DNA of 25,763 nucleotides from DATMXT01 sp035560415 (lineage in GTDB: Bacteria > Bacillota > Clostridia > Oscillospirales > Feifaniaceae). The DNA is taken from assembly GCA_035560415.1 (NCBI GenBank), contig DATMZG010000058.1:1-25763 (forward strand), given 5' to 3'. Below are positions 6,968 through 14,753 of the stretch, piece by piece (position 1 is the first letter of the stretch; each line of letters opens with the position of its first letter). A program made the translations under genes and the position numbers. The notes beneath the pieces were generated by a model. That model did not search any database. It worked only from the letters and a program-made list of their open reading frames with translations, and was not told where the DNA came from.

Positions 6968-9169
6968 ATGAAAAAAACACTTGCGGTCCTGCTTGCGCTG
7001 ACCATGCTGCTCGGCGGCTGCGCGAGCACCGCCACGGGCGGGAAAGAGGTGTCGGGCGAATTTTCCGGCACCGCGAAGGGGTTTGGCGGCGACGTGACCG
7101 TCACCCTCAAGCTTGAAAGCGGAAAGCTCTCCGACGTCGTCATCGAGGGCGGCGGCGAGACCGGGACGGTCGGCGGCCGCGCCATGGAGCTGATGGCGGC
7201 CGGCATGAAGTCCGGCAACACGGTCGAGGTCGACAGGATCTCAGGCGCGACCATTACGAGCGACGCCGTGCTTGCGGCCGCCGCCGACGCGCTTTCGGCC
7301 AGCGGCGCCACCCTCACCCCCGAGGAGACTGCCGTCACGCAGGCCATGACTCCCGGCACCTACTATGGCGAAGAGTACGGCAAATGGAAAGCCGGCACCA
7401 TTGAGGGCGAGCGCTTTGGCTCCCCCGCCGTCATCGGGCCCACAAAGGTCGCCGTCACGGTCGACGAGACGTCGATTCTCAAAGTCGAAGTGCTCTCCTG
7501 CGACGACACGCCCGGCTTTATCGAGCCCTGCATCGAGCGCATTCCGGCCGCTGTCGTCGGGCGGCAGTCGATCGCCGTCGACAGCGTCACCGGCTGCACC
7601 CTGACAAGCCAGGCCATTCTCTCCGGCGTCTCCCAAGCGCTGACGCAGGCCGGCGCCAATCTGGCCGGCTTCTCCAAGGCCACCCCTAAGACCCAGGGCG
7701 CCGAAACTTACGACTGCGACCTCGTCGTGGTCGGCGGCGGCGGCAGCGGCACCACGGCCGCCCTGACCGCGCAGGAGGCCGGGCTTTCGGTCGTCGTCCT
7801 CGAAAAGACCGGCAAGGTCGGCGGCGAGAGCACCTGCTCCACCGGCATGCTCACGCTCGGCTCGAAGCATCTTCAGGAGCAGACCGGCGTCGAGCCCACA
7901 CCGCTCTATGAGGTTTTCAACGAGATGATGGAGTGGGCCAGCTGGCGGGCCGACGCCTCGGTCGTCATGTCCTTCCTGAAAAACAATGGCGAGACGGCCG
8001 ACTTCCTGCAGTCGAAGTGGAGCCAGACCGACAATCCCGGCTTTACCCGCATGGCCGCCCCCAAGAACGGCATGGACACCGGCAAGGGCGTCGCCAAGTA
8101 CACGGTGCTCTATGAAGACTTCATCATTCCGAACGGCGGCAAGCTGCTGCTCGAGACGACGGCCTATGAATTAATTCAGGACGACACGGGCGCCGTTGTC
8201 GGCGTCAAGGCCCGCAGGCAGGACGGCACCGAGGTGGTTGTCAACGCCAAAGCGACGCTGCTCTCAACCGGCGGCTTTGGCGGCAACCCCGAAATGCTGA
8301 GGCAGTACCTGCACAACGACAACTTCTATCTCTACGGCCTCTCGACCAACACCGGCGACGGCCTGCGCATGGCTCTGACGGCAGGCGCCGCCCTGACTAA
8401 CGAGATTGCGCCGCACCTCGCCGAATTTTGCTCCAACCCCGTCGTCGACTTCTACGCCGGCTACATGAAGTTCATCAACTACACAGGCCTCCTGCAGCTC
8501 GGCCCGAACGGAACCCGCTTCTACAACGAGGAGATGGGCGCTTCCGACCCGCTGGCCAAGGGCGCTTCCGCCCTCTATACCGTCGGGTATGCCTACGCCG
8601 TCTTTACTGGGGCCGACCTTGACAAACTCGAAGCCGAGGGCTGCGCCGGACTGCTGTCCGAGCAGACCCGCAGCGAGATGAACAACTACCGCCCCCGCGC
8701 CTGCGTGCCCTTCTACACCATCAAGGACGAGATGCAGGCCGCCATCGACGCGGGCGAGGGCTGGAAGGCCGACTCGCTTGAAGAACTCGGCGCGATGATC
8801 GGCTTTGACCCCGCGGTCTACGGGCCAGCCATCGAAGAGTATCTCGCCATGGCGGAGGCCGGCGAGGACACCCTCTTTGGCAAGCGGGCAGACATGCTCT
8901 ATTCGCTTGACGAGGGCCCCTACTACGCCGTTCGCATCTGCCCCGCTCTCGACGGCACCTTAAACGGCATCAAGGTCAACGCCAACATGCAGGCCGTCGA
9001 TGAGGACTACACCCCCATCCCCGGCCTCTACATGGGCGGCTACGATGCCGGCGGCCTCTGGGCATTCCCCTACTACCAGACCGAGCACACCAACGCCCTC
9101 ACGCAGGGGTATTCCGTCACCTCCGGCCGCATTGCGGCCAAGCACATCGCCGAGACACTCGGAAAGTAA
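6968..9169 (+). CDS. Lipoprotein flavoprotein reductase: two FMN-binding domains plus FAD-binding domain
   Basis: This 733-residue extracytoplasmic flavoprotein is of the fumarate/urocanate-reductase type. A lipoprotein signal ends at L-G-G-C (Cys18). Two FMN_bind domains follow, about 28-110 and 130-228. The first has SGATITS with Thr95 as the probable site of ApbE-attached FMN; the second has the variant TGCTLTS with Thr211. A FAD_binding_2 Rossmann start, VVVGGGGSG, lies at 253-261. The family's usual C-terminal HHTMGG and GANRLGG active-site blocks are replaced by LDGTLNG and TEHTNALTQG, so fumarate is probably not the substrate. The start at 6968 has GGAGG 6-7 bases upstream; an in-frame ATG at 6947 would spoil the signal peptide. 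It likely transfers respiratory electrons to an external, possibly enoate-like, acceptor. The MerR gene just upstream probably controls it. Confidence 0.87.
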   Translation: MKKTLAVLLALTMLLGGCASTATGGKEVSGEFSGTAKGFGGDVTVTLKLESGKLSDVVIEGGGETGTVGGRAMELMAAGMKSGNTVEVDRISGATITSDAVLAAAADALSASGATLTPEETAVTQAMTPGTYYGEEYGKWKAGTIEGERFGSPAVIGPTKVAVTVDETSILKVEVLSCDDTPGFIEPCIERIPAAVVGRQSIAVDSVTGCTLTSQAILSGVSQALTQAGANLAGFSKATPKTQGAETYDCDLVVVGGGGSGTTAALTAQEAGLSVVVLEKTGKVGGESTCSTGMLTLGSKHLQEQTGVEPTPLYEVFNEMMEWASWRADASVVMSFLKNNGETADFLQSKWSQTDNPGFTRMAAPKNGMDTGKGVAKYTVLYEDFIIPNGGKLLLETTAYELIQDDTGAVVGVKARRQDGTEVVVNAKATLLSTGGFGGNPEMLRQYLHNDNFYLYGLSTNTGDGLRMALTAGAALTNEIAPHLAEFCSNPVVDFYAGYMKFINYTGLLQLGPNGTRFYNEEMGASDPLAKGASALYTVGYAYAVFTGADLDKLEAEGCAGLLSEQTRSEMNNYRPRACVPFYTIKDEMQAAIDAGEGWKADSLEELGAMIGFDPAVYGPAIEEYLAMAEAGEDTLFGKRADMLYSLDEGPYYAVRICPALDGTLNGIKVNANMQAVDEDYTPIPGLYMGGYDAGGLWAFPYYQTEHTNALTQGYSVTSGRIAAKHIAETLGK

Positions 9170-9181
9170 GTTGTTTGATGA

Positions 9182-9209
9182 AAAGGCCCGGGCGCTTGCC
9201 CGGGCCTTT
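9182..9209. terminator. Bidirectional terminator between convergent genes
   Basis: A 12-bp perfect stem AAAGGCCCGGGC / GCCCGGGCCTTT with a GCTT loop lies between the convergent flavoprotein and ligase genes. T-rich sequence flanks both sides, so it can serve both directions. The stop codon of the minus-strand gene (9208-9210) touches the stem. Confidence 0.85.
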
Positions 9210-11013
9210 ATTCTGTGCGGATGCTCCGCTTTTTGTTTGAAAGTCTGATGTCAGGCGCCGGTATCTCTCTGAGCTTGGCCTCGATGCCCGCCGCCGCCAG
9301 CGCCGTCTCCACGCGGTCAAGCCCACCCGGCGCAAAGCAGGAAATGACAAGCTCGCCGGCGCTCGTCGCCGCGTCGTAATACAAGAGCGCCTCAATTTCG
9401 CCGAGCGTTTCGTCAAGGACGGCCATGCTCAGTGAGTCCCCGCCGAGTCTCCCCTCGACCCTGCCAAGCCGCGGAAAAGCGCCGCCGCAGGCGCAGGGGG
9501 TCGTAATGAGCCGGGCGATGTCGCCGGTGCGGTAGCGGATGAGGGGCATGGCTCTGTCACGCAGCGTAGTCAGCACGACCTCCCCCGCCTCCCCGTCCGG
9601 TATGGGCAGCAGGGTCTTGGGGTCGATAATCTCCACCAAAAACTCGTCGTCCCGCATGTGCATGCCGTCGCGGCAGCGGCAGTCGACGGCGAGGCCAAAG
9701 CCGGTCTCGGTCATGCCGTAGTGGGCGTAGACCGTGCAGCCCCAGACCCGCTCGATGAGCCGCACAAAGCTCTTTGGGATGTAGTCGGCGCTCAGCAGCA
9801 CCGCCCTTGGGGAGAGCTGCGGAGCCGCAAGGCAGAGGGTGCGGGCAAAGCCCGGCTGGGCCACGACGCAGGCGGCCCCCCGCGCCGCCTCTATTGCCTC
9901 GTTGATGTCGTCAAAGTCCCACAGCGACCGGCAGGATACGCCGAGCTTTTCAAGCCCCCGCCGCAGGAGGTCGGCGATTGAATCGGGGCCTTCCCGCATG
10001 AAGACGCAGACCGTCTCGCCCTCTGACACCAGCCCCGACATGCCGGCGGCAAAAAAGTCCACGGTCGCCTCAAGGTCGGCCCCAGACAGGAAGACGCGCT
10101 TGCCGAGCCTTGTGCCCGAGGTCTGCAGCGTGACGACGCGGGGAATTTCGACAGGGGAAACGGCAAGAAAGCCCTGCGGGTCCCTGGCAAGGTCGGCCGC
10201 CGTCGTGAAGGGAATGCGGCTCCACACGGCGGGGTCGGGCGAAATGTCACGTCCGGCAAGGGATGTGCCGTAGTATTTGCCGCACTTTCGCGCCCGAAGG
10301 GCCGACTTCACGGCAAGAGCGAGCTGTGTCTCTCTGTTCGCTCCCAAATGGGCGGCGCAGGCGGTGTAGACGGGTGAAATGTCGGCCCTCTTTTTTGCGA
10401 CGAGGAGATAATAACCTGTAACAGCCCGTTTCATCATCCCCATGTCGGCCCCGTAAAAAGGGCAGTCCCCGCCCTCACCCTCGAAGAGGAGGCGGGCGTA
10501 GTATTCGCGAAGGGCCGGCGTGTGGTCCTCGAAGAGGACGATTTCAAGACCCGCCGCCCGGATGAGAGCCTCAATTGTCTCCCGCTCCCGCAGGTGCAGG
10601 CCGCCCGTTTCAAGCCCCTCTTTTTTGGCGTAGAGGTCAGTGAGAATTACGCTGCCGCCCCACCGCAGCACCCGCGCCGCTTCGGCTATGGCTTTCCCGG
10701 CGTCCGGCAGGAGGGAGAGCACGCACTCGGCCAAAAGCCCGTCGGCGTACTCACCCCCAAAGGGCAGGGCGCAGGCGTCCCCTGTGACAAAGCGGGCGGC
10801 GGGACAGGCTGCCGTCGCGGCCGACACCGCGTCTATGTCCACATCAACCCCGACGGCGTCGTACCCGAGCTCCGTCAAGAGCCCCGCCGTGGCGCCGGCT
10901 CCGCAGCCGACGTCGACGACGTGGCCGGCGGGGCGGATGGCGGCCGCCGCAAGCCCTCTTTGGGTGAGCGTCAGCCCGCCCGGGCGGCGGGTGCAGGGCG
11001 TGCGGTCAGCCAT
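9208..11013 (-). CDS. Fusion of SAM-dependent methyltransferase and AMP-dependent CoA ligase (Trs locus)
   Basis: This 601-residue protein has two domains. Residues about 1-205 form a class I methyltransferase with VDVGCGAG (33-40) as SAM-binding motif I and VLSLLPDAGKAI and GGSVILTD strands. Residues about 212-601 form a phenylacetate-CoA-ligase-like adenylating enzyme with TLQTSGTRLGK (295-305), HYGMTETG (431-438), RYRTGD (493-498) and a CxCGG pair near 507-510. The halves match what I recall as the DVU_1556-type methyltransferase and the DVU_1553-type AMP-dependent CoA ligase, which are separate genes in Desulfovibrio. The ATG at 11013 overlaps the radical SAM stop by 8 bases; a GTG at 11022 is an alternative. 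It is the last gene of the operon, ending at the terminator. The ligase would activate a carboxylate as acyl-AMP then acyl-CoA. The substrates of both domains are unknown. Confidence 0.82.
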   Translation of the reverse strand: MADRTPCTRRPGGLTLTQRGLAAAAIRPAGHVVDVGCGAGATAGLLTELGYDAVGVDVDIDAVSAATAACPAARFVTGDACALPFGGEYADGLLAECVLSLLPDAGKAIAEAARVLRWGGSVILTDLYAKKEGLETGGLHLRERETIEALIRAAGLEIVLFEDHTPALREYYARLLFEGEGGDCPFYGADMGMMKRAVTGYYLLVAKKRADISPVYTACAAHLGANRETQLALAVKSALRARKCGKYYGTSLAGRDISPDPAVWSRIPFTTAADLARDPQGFLAVSPVEIPRVVTLQTSGTRLGKRVFLSGADLEATVDFFAAGMSGLVSEGETVCVFMREGPDSIADLLRRGLEKLGVSCRSLWDFDDINEAIEAARGAACVVAQPGFARTLCLAAPQLSPRAVLLSADYIPKSFVRLIERVWGCTVYAHYGMTETGFGLAVDCRCRDGMHMRDDEFLVEIIDPKTLLPIPDGEAGEVVLTTLRDRAMPLIRYRTGDIARLITTPCACGGAFPRLGRVEGRLGGDSLSMAVLDETLGEIEALLYYDAATSAGELVISCFAPGGLDRVETALAAAGIEAKLREIPAPDIRLSNKKRSIRTE

Positions 11014-12355
11014 TGCCGCCACCGATGTAGTGGGCGCAAAACGGCACCAGCCGCTCCCCGTCGCAGACGTGCAGGCTGCACCGGCGAAGCCGCTCGAGGT
11101 CGAGGTTCCACCTGTCCTGAAAGGCCATGGCCGTCACTGTAAAGCCGTGGGACTTGATACGCTGTGCAAACTCGTCGAGGCCCATGGACTCCCCTTGCTC
11201 GCCGCAGGCACAGGTCTTTTCGCCGCCGGCGCCGGACTGCGGCGCCTCGTCGCGCCTCAGCCACCGGCGGGCGACAAACTCGCGGTTTTGCTCGGCCGTC
11301 GCCACCCCGCAGCAGCAGTCCCCCTGCGCCCGGTGGAGGGGGTAGAGCGTGCCATCCTCGCGCACGATGTAGTCGCCGTGGAAGCCGCAGAGCGGATGGT
11401 CGCACCGCGAGGGCAGCAGCGTGTCAGCCGGCACCAGCCCGCAGCTCTGCTCATAGACCGCGTCGATGAGCGCGTCCAGCGTGAAGCGGTCGGCGTCTTC
11501 CGGGACTTTGGGCGCGCGGCCGAAGTAGCTGACCGGCTGGAAGTGCACGCCGCGCACCGCGGGCGAGCGGTTTGCGGCAAACCGCAGGATGTCGCCGATG
11601 TTGTCCGTGTTGACGCCGGGCACGAGCATGGGCACCAGCGTGACCCCGATGTGGTATTTGTCGCACACTTCAATCGCCCGCTTTTTAATATCAAAGAGCG
11701 GGCGGCCGCGCAGCGCCTCGTAGATTTTGTCCTTTGTGCCGTCAAACTGCATGAAGACAAAGGAGAGCCCGGCCGCGGCGAGGGCCCCCACATAGGCCTC
11801 GTCCTTTGCAAGCCTTATGCCGTTTGTGTTGAGCTGCACATAGCGGATGCCGGCTGCGTGCGCCGCCGCCACAATTTCCGGCAGGTCGTCCCGCAGGGTC
11901 GGCTCTCCGCCCGAGAGCTGCACGAGTCCACCGCCCTTTGAGGCGATGAAGGCGAGGTCCTTTTTGACGTCTTCGATGTCCCTGTCCGCGCCCTCCGCCT
12001 CCCCTTGCGCAAAGCAGAAGGGGCAGCCGAGGTCGCACCGCTTGGTCACCTCGAGCAGCACGCAGCAGGTGCCCTGCCGGTGTTCGGGGCAGATGCCGCA
12101 GGCGGAGGGGCAGTTCTCGTTTTCGCCCGACTTTATTTCGGGCTCTGCGCCCCGCCACTTGGCAATATTGACTTTGCCGCTCCAAATCAGAGTGGAAAAG
12201 CTGCCGCACTGGGGGCAGGTCTTCTCTAAATAAATTTTATCGCCCCGGCGCACATGCCGGGCCTGGGTGCGCCGCATGCAGACGGGGCAGACACTGTAAG
12301 TGCGGCGCACAACCTCTGTTTTCAGGCGGGCTAAAACCCTCTTTGTCCGCTTCAC
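11006..12355 (-). CDS. trsS: Radical SAM protein, TrsS-like
   Basis: This is a 449-residue radical SAM enzyme. The cluster-binding motif is Cys107-x3-Cys111-x2-Cys114 (RCDLGCPFC), followed by LSGGEPTL (147-154). Ahead of it are a zinc-ribbon-like CxxC pair (23/26 and 47/50) and the Cys-rich block NCPSACGICPEHRQGTC (81-97). The C-terminus has SLHVCDG and VPFCAHY. This layout resembles the family containing methanogen MJ0619-type methylases and the tetraether lipid synthase Tes, and best fits the (seleno)protein TrsS described by gene context. The start is a GTG at 12355, with GGAGG 4 bases upstream, overlapping the preceding TGA; an ATG at 12442 would read the previous gene's frame and is rejected. 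It would do radical-based methylation or C-C chemistry. No Sec codon is evident. The substrate is unknown. Confidence 0.85.
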   Translation of the reverse strand: MKRTKRVLARLKTEVVRRTYSVCPVCMRRTQARHVRRGDKIYLEKTCPQCGSFSTLIWSGKVNIAKWRGAEPEIKSGENENCPSACGICPEHRQGTCCVLLEVTKRCDLGCPFCFAQGEAEGADRDIEDVKKDLAFIASKGGGLVQLSGGEPTLRDDLPEIVAAAHAAGIRYVQLNTNGIRLAKDEAYVGALAAAGLSFVFMQFDGTKDKIYEALRGRPLFDIKKRAIEVCDKYHIGVTLVPMLVPGVNTDNIGDILRFAANRSPAVRGVHFQPVSYFGRAPKVPEDADRFTLDALIDAVYEQSCGLVPADTLLPSRCDHPLCGFHGDYIVREDGTLYPLHRAQGDCCCGVATAEQNREFVARRWLRRDEAPQSGAGGEKTCACGEQGESMGLDEFAQRIKSHGFTVTAMAFQDRWNLDLERLRRCSLHVCDGERLVPFCAHYIGGGNG

Positions 12356-12549
12356 TTGTCCTCCAACTCCTGCTCCACCTCGGCCATGCGCCCTCTGGCG
12401 ATGTCCTCCGGAATCAGCACCTGCCCGCACTTCGGGCAGCACAAAAATGTGTGGTGGAAGACAGTCCCCACATAGGAGAACTCCACCTGCTTGGGAATGA
12501 GTTTCAGGTTACAGAGGCCGCAGTACAGGTCACTCTCCATGCGCTTCAT
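12352..12549 (-). CDS. Small CxxC redox/zinc-ribbon protein (DVU_1557 type)
   Basis: This 65-residue protein carries two CxxC pairs, YCGLC (Cys10/Cys13) and CPKC (Cys38/Cys41), giving a rubredoxin- or zinc-ribbon-like site, and ends in an EVEQELEDK-type tail. The tail and the CPKCGQVLIPED stretch fit the family I remember as DVU_1557 redox protein, always found beside TrsS. The start at 12549 overlaps the large flavoprotein's end by 20 bases; a second Met at 12540 is an alternative start. It overlaps the downstream radical SAM gene by 4 bases (GTGA), so translation is coupled. It may pass electrons to the radical SAM protein or be a structural partner. Whether it holds Fe or Zn cannot be told from sequence. 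Confidence 0.78.
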   Translation of the reverse strand: MKRMESDLYCGLCNLKLIPKQVEFSYVGTVFHHTFLCCPKCGQVLIPEDIARGRMAEVEQELEDK

Positions 12550-14752
12550 CCCCCTTGATGTTCATGCGGTGGCTGTAGGCCGAAAGCACGAGGTAGCCGT
12601 CCCCCTCCGGCCGGTACTTGACCCAGTGGGTGCGGTATCCGATGCGCAGGTGCCCCGAAAAAGTCCCGTCGGCCCGGTTTTCGATTTTTTGGCCGGTCGC
12701 CTCGCAGTGGGCGACGACGGCCGCGATGTCGTTCTCCAGCGTGTAGTCGGCGTCGAGGGCCTTCTTGATTTCGTCCGGGATCATGAGTTTAACAGACGGT
12801 ATTTCGGGCGGCGTCTTCTCTGCGCCAAAGCGTCTTTCCATCGTGCGTCTCAGCTCCTCTCTGTTTTGCCGTCTGGCCGTCCAGGTGGGCGGGGTGCGGT
12901 CTGTGGGGTTTAAGCCAAAGAGCAGGTCGAGCAGGTGGACGGCCGGCTTTGCGCCTTTCGCAAAAATGTCCCGGCAGTTGGTGCAGTAGGTGACGTAGGG
13001 CAGGGGTGACAGGCCGGTGCGCTCCCCCACGACCGCCTTCGTCATGGCGGGGTTCGCGATGGCGAGCTGCCCGCCGTAGCTGCAGCAGGCGGCCTCGCCC
13101 CCCGCCGTTTTGAGCTCCTCGAAGAGGACGCCGGATTCTTTTAACAGTGTGCGCACACGCGCCTGAAGGGCGGGCTCTTCTCGAGAGGCGCAGGGGTCAA
13201 AGAGGGCAAACGTTTCGCCGCCGGTTTTGACTGGTTCGAGATAGTCGTATGCGAACTCGGTCCTGACCTCGGGCGCATACTCCGTGAAAGTTTTTTTGCA
13301 GGTGGGACAGGCGAGAATAACCGTAGGTCCCCCGAGGGCCTTCAAAGCCGCCTTTAAGGCCGCCATTTTCCTGTCCTGCAATTCTCTGTCCCCAGACCAG
13401 ACGGCCGGCACCCCGCAGCAGCCGAGCATGACGCCGGCATGGGGCAGCTTTTTCAGCAGGGCCTCATAGGTCTTTGTGACATACCGGAGGTCGGAGGCGC
13501 CGAGCTGGCAGCCGGGGAAAAAGAGGTGGGTGCAGGTCGCACTGCCCTCCGGGACGCCCACAAAGGCGGCAGGTCCCTCCGCATGGGCCATGTCCTCGAG
13601 CCAGAAGGCCGAAAAGACATGCGGCATGTCCCCTTTTTGTACCATTTCGCGCCTGCTTTCGAGCAAAAACCGCTGCATGTCGACCCCCATGGGGCAGGCC
13701 GCGGCGCACATGCCGCACTGCTCGCAGCTTGCGATGAGCCTCGTCGCGATGCGGTTTGAGAAGATGGCGCCGGGGTTTACGGTGCCGTCGACCTCGTCGA
13801 CAATGCGGCGGGGGGGCTTTTTGTAAAAGGTCATGAGGTCGCACCGGCGGATGCAGGCGTCGCAGTCACACCTGAGACACCGGGCGGCCTCAGCCGCAAG
13901 CTCCTCTGCCGTGTAAAGCTCGCCTGCGGGGACGACGGGCGGCACGGGTTCAAGCCCTGTCGTGTCGACATAGAGCCTTGTCGGGTTTCGGGGCCCGATG
14001 GGCTCGAATTTGCCGGTGCGCAGCAGGCTGTCAATGGTGGCGGCGGCCCTGACCCCGTGGACGATGGCCTCGGTCACGCCCTGCCCCAAAAGGCCGCCGC
14101 CCAGGACCGTGCGGCGGGCCTCATCTGTGAGGATGAGCTCGCTCTCAGCCGCGCCAAGCCCGAAGTCGGGGCCGTTTTGGCCTGTCGCAATATAATAGGC
14201 GTCTGCCGGAATTTCGGCGAGGCTTTTAATTTCGCGCATAAATTCAAACGCGCAGTCCTCGCTTTGGAACTGGAGGTCGAGCTCGGCTTTTACAAGCTCC
14301 GGCGGCAGCAGGTCAAGGGCCCTGCCGCCGGGGGCGGGCCCTTTTTCATAGAGCGTGACCGCGTATTTTTTCTGACACAGCCGCAGGGCGCAGGCAAGGC
14401 CCGAAAGGCCGCCGCCCACGACGGCCACCCGCTCGGACTTGCCCGGCATGTTGTAGCCGCTCGGCTTTTTGGCCTTGGCAAGGGCCACCATCGACCGCTC
14501 GACAAGGTCCATTTGCAGCGCCCCGCCGAAATTTACCCGCGCACAAGCCCCTTTGCAGGGGGCGGGGCAGAGGGCCGCCACGATGCCCGGGAAGACGACG
14601 ACGTCGCGATAGATACGGTAGGCGGCGTCAACCCTGCCCCGCTGCAGCCTTGCCATGAAGTCCCGCATGTCGAGCGCGAAGGGGCAGAGGGCGGTGCAAA
14701 ACGGCTCCTCCCCCTGTACGCAGCCCAAAATCTCTTTTTTCATCCGCTCCAT
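12530..14752 (-). CDS. Pyridine-nucleotide oxidoreductase/dicluster protein with HdrB-like CCG domains
   Basis: This is a 740-residue modular electron-transfer protein. An N-terminal Cys-rich domain like the GltD small subunit (Cys11, 19, 23, 62, 66, 70) precedes a Rossmann fold (VAVVGGGLSGLA, 109-120) for FAD. A ferredoxin-like dicluster follows at Cys292-295-297-300-304 and CEQCGMCAAACP (343-353). Then come two CCG modules as in heterodisulfide reductase HdrB: Cys415, Cys445-446, CPTC (482-485), and Cys521, Cys557-558, CTNC (590-593). The C-terminal about 110 residues are unassigned. The gene starts 1 base after the nitroreductase stop; ATG 14743 is an alternative start. It fits the protein always near TrsS in Desulfovibrio, as I recall. 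It probably links NAD(P)H or a flavin to low-potential iron-sulfur or disulfide chemistry in the cytoplasm. Electron bifurcation is possible but unproven. Confidence 0.85.
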   Translation of the reverse strand: MERMKKEILGCVQGEEPFCTALCPFALDMRDFMARLQRGRVDAAYRIYRDVVVFPGIVAALCPAPCKGACARVNFGGALQMDLVERSMVALAKAKKPSGYNMPGKSERVAVVGGGLSGLACALRLCQKKYAVTLYEKGPAPGGRALDLLPPELVKAELDLQFQSEDCAFEFMREIKSLAEIPADAYYIATGQNGPDFGLGAAESELILTDEARRTVLGGGLLGQGVTEAIVHGVRAAATIDSLLRTGKFEPIGPRNPTRLYVDTTGLEPVPPVVPAGELYTAEELAAEAARCLRCDCDACIRRCDLMTFYKKPPRRIVDEVDGTVNPGAIFSNRIATRLIASCEQCGMCAAACPMGVDMQRFLLESRREMVQKGDMPHVFSAFWLEDMAHAEGPAAFVGVPEGSATCTHLFFPGCQLGASDLRYVTKTYEALLKKLPHAGVMLGCCGVPAVWSGDRELQDRKMAALKAALKALGGPTVILACPTCKKTFTEYAPEVRTEFAYDYLEPVKTGGETFALFDPCASREEPALQARVRTLLKESGVLFEELKTAGGEAACCSYGGQLAIANPAMTKAVVGERTGLSPLPYVTYCTNCRDIFAKGAKPAVHLLDLLFGLNPTDRTPPTWTARRQNREELRRTMERRFGAEKTPPEIPSVKLMIPDEIKKALDADYTLENDIAAVVAHCEATGQKIENRADGTFSGHLRIGYRTHWVKYRPEGDGYLVLSAYSHRMNIKGDEAHGE

Positions 14753-14753
14753 C

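Noticed and set aside
11006..11008. TGA at the end of the TrsS-like gene as a selenocysteine codon
   Set aside because: The protein already ends at the usual family C-terminus and the next gene starts 5 bases upstream. No SECIS-like hairpin was evident.
10640..11941. Long plus-strand open frame (433 codons) opposite the ligase fusion and radical SAM genes
   Set aside because: It is antisense to two genes with intact motifs, has no family motifs, and is the kind of shadow frame common in GC-rich DNA.
12356..12442. N-terminal extension of the radical SAM gene
   Set aside because: It is the out-of-frame reading of the 65-residue CxxC gene. The GTG at 12355 has a proper ribosome site.
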